A stretch of DNA of 64,000 nt from Neoroseomonas marina (GTDB lineage Bacteria > Pseudomonadota > Alphaproteobacteria > Acetobacterales > Acetobacteraceae). The stretch spans positions 62,001-126,000 of the forward strand of contig NZ_JABBKX010000008.1 of assembly GCF_012927745.1 (NCBI RefSeq). Reading direction: 5' to 3'. A program made the position numbers and the translations under genes. The notes beneath the pieces are model-generated. The model was not told the origin of the DNA. It saw only the letters and a list, made by a program, of their open reading frames with translations, and did no database searches. Below, piece after piece: positions 7,599 to 15,832 of the stretch (positions within the stretch are counted from its first letter, which is position 1; each line of letters opens with the position of its first letter).

Positions 7599-7853
7599 GT
7601 GATGGCGGGCGCGAGGCCCCCCCCCCGGGGGGAAACCCACGATGCCGCTGGCGGTATTGGTCGCTCAGATGCGTGACCCAAAAAAGCCGGCCCCCGCCCG
7701 CCAGGGGCACCGCCCAGGGGCTGCGCTGGGGCTCGCCTGGGGCCGTTCGGGACCCCGAGAGCATATCCCGTGCTGCCGGCAGAACGGGCCCTTTGGCGGT
7801 GCCTCGGAGGGGCGGGGGACGGCCATCAAAGGACTTCTGGCCCTCTGCGCCCG
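7599..7853. other. Gap without a gene; homopolymer tract
   Basis: No supportable ORF. It contains ten C followed by six G (7617-7632), directly after the glycine-rich gene, and several GGGGC/GCCCC segments. A strong transcription or replication obstacle is plausible, but no classical terminator is seen. Confidence 0.4.
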
Positions 7854-9254
7854 TCACATGTCCTCCGATGCCTTCCGGCCATCCTCCCACCACGATACGG
7901 ACACCCGAGGTTCTTCCCCGGCATGGACGAGGTAGCCCGTTCGGATGGCCTCGACGGCCCGGCCGGTAGCCGACCGGGGAACCAGCAAGCAATCAAACAG
8001 GGGCAGCGCCAGAGTTTCGTGCTCCCGCCAGAGGATGCCCATGGCGGTCGCCAGCGCGTCCGCCTCAAGGCGCATGAGGTAGTGCGAGAGCGCCCGCTCC
8101 CGTCCGACACCCGGGAGGAAGTCGGCGGGGACCAAGAGCGCCGGGCAGCGCATGAAGGGGAACCGGGCGATGACCGCAGCACGGATGCTCGCCAGTGGCG
8201 GCCATCCGTCTTCGCGTCCTGCATCCCTGGCCCACCGCTTGGCCGGCCCGCCTGTGCCGATGGTCATGGTGACGAACGCTTTGACGGCCTCCCGGGGGAT
8301 GCCGGGAAGGGCATACGGGTCTCCCTCGGGCAGCGGGATATTCGCCAGCGCGTGCAGGACGGTCAGGTGTGAGGCCCGCGCATCCACCTCCACTATCGGC
8401 TCCCCGCCTATCGTGATGTCCCGGAGGCGGTCCTCCGCTGCCATCCGCTGGTAGGCCACACCGCCACCGCCGAGGGCATAGAGGCGACCATGCCCGGTGC
8501 CGTGGTAGGTGCGGCGGAAGACCGGACGCGGGCACCCCGTCACGGGCACCGTCGCGGCCCGTTCATTGAGGGCGGCCACGGTCTCGGTGGCAGCGGCGAG
8601 GTCGGCGCCGGCTAACCTTGCCCGGCCGAGGGGCTTCACCTCCACCAACTCAGGTGGTGCGGCAGGCTGGATGGTCTCGGCGTCGATGCGGCGGAAGGCA
8701 TCCGCGACGGTCCCCGCCGTGACCCGGTAAGCCCCCGCGAGCGCGAGCAAGCGGGCGGTCGGGTGCCATCGCGAAGACCAGCCCCCGCCGTAGCAGCCCG
8801 GCATCACTTCGCGGCGGAAGCCGGGGTGGTGGATCAGAAGGCCGGCGGACGTGAGAGCATCGGCGGCGGCCAGTGCCGTCCGGGCCCCGATAGGCTTCCC
8901 CGTGAAGGCAGCGGCCCTCCGCGAGTGAGAGATCGGAACACGGCGCCGCCACCACGCCCCGAGAACGGAACCGACGATGGCCCCAAGAGCGCGGCGGAAG
9001 TCAGCGGCTTCGCGTGAGCCTCTGGTCCTGCCGCGTGTTTCGACGGCCGATGCGTTGGCCTCCACGGCACCCATGAGGGCCCGCGCGGGTTCCGTGACGG
9101 GAGCGATGGTCCAGTCCAGCAACACAGCATCGCGCAGGGCATCCGCCGACAGCGTCGCAGGGCCAGAAACCGTTTCCCGTAATGGCGTGTGGTGCGCTGA
9201 GGGTTCCCGGCGCAGTGGACCACCTCCTCCATCCACCATCGAAGGCTTCTCCAT
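7854..9254 (-). CDS. Unrecognised protein with family-A-polymerase-like motifs
   Basis: 466 residues, soluble, start at ATG 9254 (or 9239). No family is certain. The C-terminal half shows motifs in the order and spacing of a PolA palm. IVEVDARASHLTVLHAL has Asp291 in a motif-A-like position, after which come GDPYALPG and REAVKAFVTMTIGTG, an R-x3-K-x7-G pattern (Arg321, Lys325, Gly333) as in motif B. LMRLEADALATAM follows, then LPLFDCLLVP, where Asp421 would be motif C (HDE reads FDC). The motif-C change means catalysis is doubtful. The N-terminal half has a WWRRR-rich segment and no clear exonuclease motif. It lies downstream of RNase HI on the same strand (90-bp gap), which suggests a replication role. 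Confidence 0.75.
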   Translation of the reverse strand: MEKPSMVDGGGGPLRREPSAHHTPLRETVSGPATLSADALRDAVLLDWTIAPVTEPARALMGAVEANASAVETRGRTRGSREAADFRRALGAIVGSVLGAWWRRRVPISHSRRAAAFTGKPIGARTALAAADALTSAGLLIHHPGFRREVMPGCYGGGWSSRWHPTARLLALAGAYRVTAGTVADAFRRIDAETIQPAAPPELVEVKPLGRARLAGADLAAATETVAALNERAATVPVTGCPRPVFRRTYHGTGHGRLYALGGGGVAYQRMAAEDRLRDITIGGEPIVEVDARASHLTVLHALANIPLPEGDPYALPGIPREAVKAFVTMTIGTGGPAKRWARDAGREDGWPPLASIRAAVIARFPFMRCPALLVPADFLPGVGRERALSHYLMRLEADALATAMGILWREHETLALPLFDCLLVPRSATGRAVEAIRTGYLVHAGEEPRVSVSWWEDGRKASEDM

Positions 9255-9317
9255 CGAGGGATATGCCTAGAGGCGGTGGGAGGTGGGATGTCGCTTCCGG
9301 TAAAGCCGACTGGACCG
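9255..9317 (+). repeat. Solitary A-B unit between the PolA-like and RNase HI genes
   Basis: gagggatatgcc at about 9255 is followed 54 bp later by a B unit centred on 9294-9320. Here B is a perfect inverted repeat, TTCCGGT-(12 nt)-ACCGGAA. It sits in the gap directly upstream of the PolA-like gene, so it may also be regulatory. Same unit and spacing as the array at 10.05-10.9 kb. Confidence 0.55.
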
Positions 9318-9343
9318 GAAGGACGCAAGGCGATGCCGCACGA

Positions 9344-9847
9344 TCAAGCACCGCGCCGCGTGACTTCCGGTTTGTCCCTCGCGGCACTTGCAAGGGCATC
9401 TGCGCGGGTGTTCATCGGGTCCCCGGCGTGCCCCTGCACCCACTGCCAGGTGACGTCGTGGGGTTCCGCCGCTACGGCGAGAAGCTGCCAGAGGTCGGCG
9501 TTCAAGACCGGCTTTCCTGCGGAGGTGCGCCACCGGCTGGCCTGCCACTTCGGCAGCCACAGGGACATGCCCCGCACGACATACTCACTGTCGGCATGGA
9601 CGGCGACGCGGGACGGGTTCAGCAGGGCTTTCAGGCCAGCGATGGCAGCACGAAGCTCCATGCGGTTGTTGGTCGTGTTGGGCTCGGCGCCGGATAGCTC
9701 GCGGGTGCGGCCCTCGGGATTGCGGAGGATTGCAGCCCAGCCGCCGCGTCCTGGGTTCGGACGGCAACTTCCGTCGGTCCAGATTTCGATGTGACGCCGA
9801 ACGTCGCCGCTTGGACCGGCGGCGAGGGCAGAGGAGATGGTGGTCAT
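9344..9847 (-). CDS. rnhA: Ribonuclease HI
   Basis: About 167 residues with the start set at ATG 9847 (an upstream Met at 9874 is possible). Cleaves the RNA strand of RNA-DNA hybrids. All catalytic residues are present, numbered from 9847: Asp24 in WTDGSC, Glu64 in NNRMELRA, Asp86 in VHADSEYV, His140 in WVQGHAG and Asp150 in NTRADALA. The handle-region segment with LWLPKWQASRWRTSAGK is present. As a copy carried by a mobile element next to a PolA-like protein and a repeat array, it plausibly processes primers or R-loops in element replication. It is probably additional to a chromosomal rnhA. Confidence 0.95.
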   Translation of the reverse strand: MTTISSALAAGPSGDVRRHIEIWTDGSCRPNPGRGGWAAILRNPEGRTRELSGAEPNTTNNRMELRAAIAGLKALLNPSRVAVHADSEYVVRGMSLWLPKWQASRWRTSAGKPVLNADLWQLLAVAAEPHDVTWQWVQGHAGDPMNTRADALASAARDKPEVTRRGA

Positions 9848-10046
9848 GGTGGGTGTGGGTCCTTGTGGGCGCATGTCCGCACGTCCCTCCGGGGTGATCC
9901 GAAGGGGCGCGCGTTGGTGGCCTTGAGGGGTTGAGGGAGAAAGGGAGGCAACGCACGGCGGCGCCTGCCATCACGATCCGCGAGTAGCACCACCAACGAT
10001 ATTGCCGGGGCGAATCTCGGTCAGATGCGGCGAGGACGGTTTCGGG

Positions 10047-10920
10047 GCTGTGGAGGTGGCCGGTATTAGCGCCGTGCGGCCGCTCCACGGCCAGCGGTCA
10101 AGCTGACTGGACCGGAAATCTTCGGCACGGGGAGGTTCACCGTATTAGCCTTGAGCGTCGAGCACCGAGCATTTCACATGCGGGCGACGTGGCGCACGTC
10201 TCGGCGCCGAGCGCAGTGGCAGAGGCCAGTAGTCGCAGCCGGGCGGCGTTTGGCGCTGTGGAGGTCGGCCGTATCGTATGGCATCCAGCCGCACCGCCGC
10301 TTGCGGGAAAGCTCCCTGGACCGCGGACGTGTGGCGCGGGGAGATGCACCGTATTGGGCACGAAGCTCATGGACCTCGGCGTCCGCCGTTTGGGCGCGTG
10401 GGGAGGGCCCCGGTAGATCAAAGCCCCCACTCACGGCGGGTGACGCTCGGTGCGTGGGGAGGTTCACCATAACTCCCCGCGTCCCGGCGTTCGGCGCGTG
10501 CTGAGATAGGCCCTAACTTATGCGCTCCGCCGGTTCCGCGTTTCCGGTCCACTGACTGGACCGCAAATCCTTAGGGCGCGGGGAGGTAGGCCTCAACTTG
10601 CGCTCCTCACTGTTCGGGTGGGTGGGGAGATGCATCCTAACTCGCGCTCCTCGCCGCTCGGGTGCGTGCTGAGGTGAGCCCTAACTCACGCCGCCGGCCG
10701 CTCGATGCCTGGGAAGATGGGCCCTAACCGCGCATTCAGCCGCATCGTCGTTTTCGGTAAAGCCCACTGGAGCGCGAATGTTTGGGCCTTCTGTGGTGAG
10801 CCCTATTGGTCGCGAGGAATGGCCCTCTCGGCTCCCGGCTTCGAAGGGCCTGGAAGGGGCGCCGCATTGCGGCGGCGACGTTTTGGTCTGGCCTCAGGTC
10901 CAGCGGACTGGACCGCAACG
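10047..10920 (+). repeat. Composite repeat array, A units (44-bp step) with palindromic B units
   Basis: The 1.1-kb gap between RNase HI and the integrase holds no gene. A units read roughly GCGTGGGGAGGTNNNCC followed by TAACTCGCG. Their GAGGT cores start at 10053, 10132, 10261, 10341, 10403, 10459, 10503, 10583, 10627, 10671, about 10713 and about 10795, with a weak copy near 10853. B units centre on actggacc at 10106, 10315, 10555, 10766 and 10907, and several are hairpins (GGTCCA-CTGAC-TGGACC at about 10547-10563). Direct A-A steps in the best part are 42-44 bp. Wherever a B intervenes the step is 79-81 bp, with A to B 52-54 and B to A 26-29. Iteron-like, possibly a replication origin or partition site. 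Function unknown. Confidence 0.8.
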
Positions 10921-10989
10921 CCCGAGGCGCCGAACGGCCCATCAATGCAAAGGAGCCGCCCGCGAGCCCGACCGGTGGCGAACGCGCAG

Positions 10990-12825
10990 TCAATCCGCCG
11001 GATCGGCATCTGGCCAATACAAGTGCGACAAGTCCAACTCAGGATACCGCAATAGCGCGAGCGTAGCGGCAGTCGCCTTCAAGCCGGGCCCTTTGTCGTA
11101 TCGCACATCGCCCTCGGTCGCGCCCCCGCCATGGCCCATGAGGTAATCGCGATGGCGCTTCTGTTGGAAATCGGTGATGGCGTCCGTCAGCCGCGTGATG
11201 GCGGTATGGCGGAACGAGTGCATGCCGACGCCCTTCCGATACACCCCGACTTGCTGACGGTAGTAGATGAAATCGCGCGTGAAGCGTGCGCCGCGCCGCC
11301 CGTCTTTCCCCTGCGGCGGAAGGTCGGGGAATAGAGGATCGTCCGGGCGCGGCGCCTTCTCGTGGACGTATTGTACGAAGCCCAAGCGGATGACCTCGGG
11401 ATGCAAAGGAAGAGAGCGGGCCGCATTGCCGGTCTTTAGGCTGCGGCCCTTCTTCCCCGCCGCTTCATCCGCCTCGGTCTCCACGATCTTGAGAAGCCAT
11501 GTTCCTGCGTCGCATTGCAGGTCGCGCCCGTAGAGGTCTGCGAACTCCTCAAGCCGGCCGCCATGGAACAATGCCAAGAGCGGCAGCCAGAACTTCGCAT
11601 CGCGGACAATGTGCGGGCCGGACAGGGTGGCGCGGGAGATATCGCGACCCGACCACACGGGCGTCTTGAACAGTGCCGCTAGCTCCGCTGGCGTCCATGC
11701 GTCGCGTTGGTCTCGCGCCTTCTTCGGCGCCTGGAAGCGGTGATCCTTCACCAGCTCGTCACGACCGACGACGCTTAACAGCCCTTGGTCCATTGCAAAG
11801 CGGAAGAACTGCGATAGCGCAGTGAGGTGGCGCTTCACGGTCTTGTCGGTTAGTCGCGCGGCGTTGCTCGCTTCGGCCTCCGCGATCATGGCCGCGACGC
11901 TTTTTGGCGGGGCCTTGCAGGACCGATTGTATAGGGCCGGCATCCTTCGCAGCGTGCCGAGGAAATGCGTCACGTCGCCGCGCTGATACTCGGCCGGCGG
12001 ACGGTCGCCGCACACTTCGAAGAACAGCCGCAGCGTGGCGCGTTCTTGCCCCATCACCTGATGCCGCGTGCGGTCGATGGTTTCCCTGCGGACGAAATAC
12101 GGATCAACCAACGAGGAAGCAGAAGGCTGCGCGTGTGTCTCGGCATTGGACGCTGCGGCTGCCTTCGCCTCTGGCGTGGGAGGCATCCCGCTTTCCGGGG
12201 ACGTGGACTGCACTTCAACGGGTGGCGCGGCGCCGCATGATGGCGCCTCTCCCGTCGCCACTACCAGCGGCTCAAGGCCCAACGTCCGCCGTTCAGCCGT
12301 GTCCCACGCCTTCACCGCGACTTCCAGCAAGCCCAGGGCGAGGGGCCGCAGGAGGTGCTCCGGGAGACCATGACGACGAAGCAGCCGCGCGGCCTCATCC
12401 TCCATATCCATCGGGTCGTTGTCGGCAATGCGCTGCGCCATGCTCTCACGGGCGTCGCGGATGGCGCGAAGGTCCGCCTCGGTTGCGGTCTCGGGGTCGC
12501 CGCGTTCCCATCCATGGGCATAGACGGGTCGCCCGGGCGCGCGCTCCATGCGCTCCCGAAGGTCCCGCTCCAAGGTGTCGCGAAGCTCCGCCGCGAGGAT
12601 CGGCCCGAGGGCCGCCGTCAGCTTGGTCCCGTCCACACTCACTCTCGCCATCGCAGCGCCGAAAACATCATCGAGCAGCGCCGCCCGATGCTCGGCTTCC
12701 CGGAAGCGGCGCGTGCGGAGGCTTAGCGAGACCTCGCCGCGCGGCAAGCCCGGGAGGCGGCGCCGCCAGTAGTAAACGTCATTCTTCCTGGTGATGTGGG
12801 TGAGTTGTGGGCGAGCAGCGTGCAA
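10990..12825 (-). CDS. Tyrosine recombinase (integrase) of the tRNA-Gln element
   Basis: 611 residues, start TTG 12825. Catalyses integration and excision at the tRNA-Gln 3' end. The N-terminus (ITRKNDVYYWRRRLPGLPRGEVSLSLRTRRFREAEHRA) is the arm-binding type domain found in proteobacterial integrases. A low-complexity linker (residues about 195-240) precedes the core-binding domain. All catalytic residues are visible: Arg424 in HGGRLEE, Lys near 465, His536 and Arg539 in HSFRHTAI, His565 in MGHGG and Tyr576 in VRYDKG. It reads away from the tRNA, 62 bp from its 3' end. The arm octamers at 12795-12813 lie within its first codons, so integrase binding could repress its own synthesis. Confidence 0.95.
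   Translation of the reverse strand: MHAARPQLTHITRKNDVYYWRRRLPGLPRGEVSLSLRTRRFREAEHRAALLDDVFGAAMARVSVDGTKLTAALGPILAAELRDTLERDLRERMERAPGRPVYAHGWERGDPETATEADLRAIRDARESMAQRIADNDPMDMEDEAARLLRRHGLPEHLLRPLALGLLEVAVKAWDTAERRTLGLEPLVVATGEAPSCGAAPPVEVQSTSPESGMPPTPEAKAAAASNAETHAQPSASSLVDPYFVRRETIDRTRHQVMGQERATLRLFFEVCGDRPPAEYQRGDVTHFLGTLRRMPALYNRSCKAPPKSVAAMIAEAEASNAARLTDKTVKRHLTALSQFFRFAMDQGLLSVVGRDELVKDHRFQAPKKARDQRDAWTPAELAALFKTPVWSGRDISRATLSGPHIVRDAKFWLPLLALFHGGRLEEFADLYGRDLQCDAGTWLLKIVETEADEAAGKKGRSLKTGNAARSLPLHPEVIRLGFVQYVHEKAPRPDDPLFPDLPPQGKDGRRGARFTRDFIYYRQQVGVYRKGVGMHSFRHTAITRLTDAITDFQQKRHRDYLMGHGGGATEGDVRYDKGPGLKATAATLALLRYPELDLSHLYWPDADPAD
12795..12813 (+). promoter_or_regulatory. Paired octamers, candidate integrase arm sites (right)
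   Basis: TGTGGGTG (12795-12802) and TGTGGGCG (12806-12813), 11 bp apart, duplicate the pair at 4878-4896 in sequence, spacing and orientation. They overlap the first codons of the integrase gene. Confidence 0.6.
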
Positions 12826-12887
12826 GGGCGGCCTCGGCGTGCTGGCCGACCCGAAAGATGCTGCTTCGTCAGGTGTTTAGGATGCGG

Positions 12888-12961
12888 TGGCTGGGGGACC
12901 TGGATTCGAACCAAGGCTGCCCGGGTCAGAGCCGGGAGTTCTACCGCTAAACTATCCCCCA
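12888..12961 (-). tRNA. tRNA-Gln (anticodon CUG)
   Basis: 74-nt cloverleaf with encoded CCA. The acceptor stem pairs TGGGGGA with TCCCCCA, and the discriminator is G. The anticodon stem is CCCGG/CCGGG around the loop CTCTGAC, giving anticodon CTG. The T-arm is CTTGG-TTCGAAT-CCAGG with one G-T pair. The 3' 17 bases are the attachment site of the element and are duplicated at 4798-4814. The gene is intact, so integration restored it. Confidence 0.97.
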
Positions 12962-13143
12962 AGCGGTCTCGGCATCGGCCGAGGGCGGGGCATCTACCAC
13001 CCTGGTTGCCAGGAGGCAACCACCCTCGCACCCGTTCCGGGGCCGATCAGCGTGCGGTCGTGGAAACTGCTTGCCCGCGCGCCTACATCTCCGGATCATT
13101 CGTTAAGGGCCAGTCCTCGACCCCGGCTGGTCCGGACCCTGAT

Positions 13144-14208
13144 ATGACCGACGCGTCCGCACCTTTCGTCCCCGATTCCCCGCCCGCGCAGGCGGCAGCG
13201 GGCTTCGCGCGGGCGGATCATTGCGGACCGGCCTTCGCCGCGCTCGACCTCGGCACGAACAATTGCCGGCTGCTGGTGGCCGCGCCGACCGCCGGGGGGT
13301 TTCGCGTCGTCGACTCCTTCAGCCGCATCGTTCGCCTGGGGGAAGGGCTGGCCACCAGCAACCGGCTGGCCGATGCGGCCATGGACCGCGCCGCGACCGC
13401 CCTGCGGGCCTGCGCCGAAAAGCTCACCCGTCGCCCCGTCCGCCGGCTCGAGGCCGTGGCCACGGAGGCCTGCCGGCGTGCCGCCAACGGTCAGGCCTTC
13501 CTTGCCCGCATCACCGCCGAAACGGGCCTCCGCCTGCGCATCATCTCGGCGCGGGAGGAAGCGGAACTGGCGATGGAATCCTGCGCTCCGCTCCTCGAAC
13601 CGCAGGACCGCCGGGCGCTGCTGTTCGACATCGGCGGCGGCAGCACCGAGATCGCCTGGATCCGCGTCCCGCCCGAGGGCGGCGCCCCGGAGCTGATCGG
13701 CTATGTCTCCCTGCCGCTTGGCGTCGTGACGCTGGCGGAAAGGGTTCACCAGGACTGTTTCACCGAACGCGGCTTCTGCGAGGTCGTCGCCGAGGTGGCC
13801 GAGCACCTGGCGGAATTCGACCGCATCCACCGCATCGGGCAGGAGATCCGCGCCGGCGGGGTGCGGTTGATGGGCACCTCGGGCACCGTCACCACGCTGG
13901 CCGGGGTCGCCATGGCGCTGCCGCGCTACCGGCGCCCGCTGGTGGACGGCAAGACCCTGGATTGCGAGGCGGCGGACCTGGCCCTTGGCGACCTGTTCGC
14001 CCTGGGGCGGGAGGGGTTGGCCGCGCATCCCTGCGTCGGGCCCGATCGGGTGGAATTCGTCCTGCCGGGCTGCGCGGTGTATGCCGCGATCCGGCGTGTC
14101 TGGCCGACGCCGCGCCTCACGGTCGCGGATCGCGGCCTGCGGGAAGGCATGCTGACCCGCATGATGCGCGCCGAGCGCGCCGGGCCCCGTCGCCGGCCGC
14201 TGCGCTGA
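13144..14208 (+). CDS. ppx: Exopolyphosphatase / pppGpp phosphohydrolase (Ppx/GppA)
   Basis: 354 residues from ATG 13144, an actin-fold phosphatase that degrades polyphosphate or converts pppGpp to ppGpp. [16 protein letters not shown] is phosphate-binding loop 1, [10 protein letters not shown] and [11 protein letters not shown] are the middle signatures, [12 protein letters not shown] is phosphate loop 2 and [12 protein letters not shown] the adenosine-type motif. It lacks the C-terminal HD domain of E. coli Ppx, giving the short alphaproteobacterial form. An in-frame extension to 12796 runs over the tRNA and was rejected. The gene pair ppx-rlmE, 10 bp apart, is common in alphaproteobacteria. 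Confidence 0.92.
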   Translation: MTDASAPFVPDSPPAQAAAGFARADHCGPAFAALDLGTNNCRLLVAAPTAGGFRVVDSFSRIVRLGEGLATSNRLADAAMDRAATALRACAEKLTRRPVRRLEAVATEACRRAANGQAFLARITAETGLRLRIISAREEAELAMESCAPLLEPQDRRALLFDIGGGSTEIAWIRVPPEGGAPELIGYVSLPLGVVTLAERVHQDCFTERGFCEVVAEVAEHLAEFDRIHRIGQEIRAGGVRLMGTSGTVTTLAGVAMALPRYRRPLVDGKTLDCEAADLALGDLFALGREGLAAHPCVGPDRVEFVLPGCAVYAAIRRVWPTPRLTVADRGLREGMLTRMMRAERAGPRRRPLR

Positions 14209-14218
14209 AGGAGAGAAC

Positions 14219-14893
14219 ATGGCGAAGCAACCGCCGGCCGCCGGGCGCGGCATGGCGACCCGCCTGCGCACCGCGACGGGCCGCAGCACCGCGAGCCAGC
14301 GCTGGCTGACGCGGCAGCTCAACGACCCCTATGTCCGTGCCGCGAAGGAACGCGGCCTGCGCTCCCGCGCCGCCTTCAAGCTGCTCGAGATGGACGAGAA
14401 GCTGCACCTGCTCAAGCCGGGGATGCGGGTGGTCGACCTTGGCGCGGCGCCGGGCGGCTGGACTCAGGTGGCGGTGCAGGCTGTGGGGCCCAGGGGCCAG
14501 GTCGTCGGCATCGACATCCTGCCGATGGACCCCGTGCCGGGCGCGACCGTGCTGCAGGGCGACTTCACCGAGCAGGAGGCCGAGGACCGCACCATCGCCG
14601 CCATGGGCGGCAAGGCGGATATCGTGCTGTCCGACATGGCGCCCAACACCACCGGCCATCAGGCGACGGACCACCTGCGGATCATGGGCCTCGCCGAGAT
14701 CGCGCTCGACTTCGCCTGCCGCGTGCTGGCCCCCGGCGGAGCCTTCGTCGCCAAGGTGTTCCAGGGCGGGACGGAGAAGGAGATGCTGGCCACGCTGAAG
14801 CGCGACTTCGCCGCGGTCCGCCACGTGAAGCCGCCGGCGAGCCGCAAGGACAGCGCCGAGCTCTACGTCGTCGCCACCGGCTTCAGGGGCTAG
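14219..14893 (+). CDS. rlmE: 23S rRNA (uridine-2552-2'-O)-methyltransferase
   Basis: 224 residues. Methylates U2552 of the 23S A-loop during 50S assembly. Signature order: [25 protein letters not shown] (the catalytic Lys lies in this segment), [15 protein letters not shown] (SAM loop), [14 protein letters not shown] (catalytic Asp), [12 protein letters not shown] (Lys) and [11 protein letters not shown] (Glu). The K-D-K-E tetrad is complete. RBS GGAGAG precedes ATG 14219. Its stop overlaps the stop of the convergent methyltransferase gene. Confidence 0.96.
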   Translation: MAKQPPAAGRGMATRLRTATGRSTASQRWLTRQLNDPYVRAAKERGLRSRAAFKLLEMDEKLHLLKPGMRVVDLGAAPGGWTQVAVQAVGPRGQVVGIDILPMDPVPGATVLQGDFTEQEAEDRTIAAMGGKADIVLSDMAPNTTGHQATDHLRIMGLAEIALDFACRVLAPGGAFVAKVFQGGTEKEMLATLKRDFAAVRHVKPPASRKDSAELYVVATGFRG

Positions 14894-15699
14894 GCCCGGC
14901 AGAGGTAGGTCACGGTCCGGATCCGGCGTTCCTTCAGGTTCGCGACCTGGTTGCGCGCCATCGCCGCGAACTCGTCGCCGAGGAAGGTCTTGAAGGTCAC
15001 GGCCGGCGGCGGGCGGCCCACCAGGGCTTCGAACCAGGCCTGGCTGTCCTCGGTGGAATCCTCCGTGGTCAGGATTTCGAAGCCGGCCTCGGTGAGCAGC
15101 GCCTGCATTTCCGCCGGTGTGGCGAGGTGGCTGATCGACGGCTCGCGTGCCCAGGGCACGGGAAAGTGGACCGGACCGCCTTCCCCCTGCAGGACGTCAT
15201 AGACGGCGAAACGGCCGCCCGGCTTCAGCACGCGCCGGGCCTCGGCGTACATGCGGTCCTTGGCGGGAATGTTCATGGCCACATGGATGGTCATCGCCGC
15301 GTCGAAGGCGGCATCGTCGAAGGGCAGGGCGGTCGCGTCGCCCTGGCGGAACGCCACCCGGTCCGCGAGGCCGACCCAGCCGCTCATCGCCGTCGCCGCG
15401 TCGCAGAAGGCCTGGGTCAGGTCGATGCCCGTCACCCGGCAGCCATGCGCCTCGGCGACCGTGCGCGCCGGCCCGCCCAGTCCGCTGCCGATGTCGAGGA
15501 CATGCGAGGCGGCGTCGAGCCCCAGCGCGGCCGCGATGTCCAGCGTCGCCTTGCGGCCGCGGATATGGAACTCATCCACCGAGGCGAGGTCGGCGGCGCG
15601 CAGGCTTGCGGGATCCTTGCCGGCCTGGCGGAACTGCGCGGCGATCGCCGCGGCCAGGTCGCCATCGCCCGCGTAGTGGGTCGCCACCGCATCCGTCAT
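14890..15699 (-). CDS. Class I SAM-dependent methyltransferase
   Basis: 269 residues from ATG 15699, preceded by a strong GAGGAGGTG ribosome site. A longer in-frame extension was rejected. SAM-binding motif I is [29 protein letters not shown], followed by [11 protein letters not shown] (motif II) and [16 protein letters not shown] (motif III region). The N-terminus ([20 protein letters not shown]) is typical of the sarcosine/dimethylglycine- and UbiE-like small-molecule group. Substrate unknown. Convergent with rlmE, stops overlapping by 3 bp. Confidence 0.88.
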   Translation of the reverse strand: MTDAVATHYAGDGDLAAAIAAQFRQAGKDPASLRAADLASVDEFHIRGRKATLDIAAALGLDAASHVLDIGSGLGGPARTVAEAHGCRVTGIDLTQAFCDAATAMSGWVGLADRVAFRQGDATALPFDDAAFDAAMTIHVAMNIPAKDRMYAEARRVLKPGGRFAVYDVLQGEGGPVHFPVPWAREPSISHLATPAEMQALLTEAGFEILTTEDSTEDSQAWFEALVGRPPPAVTFKTFLGDEFAAMARNQVANLKERRIRTVTYLCRA

Positions 15700-15832
15700 C
15701 GTCGCACCTCCTCGGGCTGGAGCATGCGGACCATTGCATGTCCGGCCTGCCGCCCGCGAGGCGGAAAAACCGCCCCTTCCATCGTCGCCCCTCCGCACCG
15801 ATATCCCGCGGGCCCGAGGAGGAGACGGCGCC

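Larger units (their letters stand above)
4798..12904. mobile_element. Integrative element in tRNA-Gln(CUG), about 8.1 kb
   Basis: Bounded by a perfect 17-bp direct repeat (tggctgggggacctgga) at 4798-4814 and 12888-12904. The right copy is the 3' end of the tRNA-Gln gene. A tyrosine integrase starts 62 bp from the tRNA and reads inward, the usual arrangement for tRNA-integrating elements. Matching paired octamers lie inside both ends (4878-4896 and 12795-12813). Contents in order: cargo pair, serine resolvase and res-like site, glycine-rich membrane protein, PolA-like protein, RNase HI, repeat array, integrase. Base composition shifts at the left end: 4.95-5.9 kb is clearly AT-richer than the flanking chromosome. 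No conjugation genes, so it would need help to transfer. Confidence 0.85.

Noticed and set aside
7617-7632. C10G6 tract as a phase-variation switch
   Set aside because: It lies outside any gene, after a stop codon, so slippage would not alter a reading frame.
10047-10920. CRISPR array
   Set aside because: The repeats are short and degenerate, and the intervals are similar to each other instead of unique spacers. Steps alternate between 44 and about 80 bp, and no cas genes are present.
12796-13143. In-frame N-terminal extension of ppx
   Set aside because: It would run through the tRNA-Gln gene. ATG 13144 gives the normal family start.
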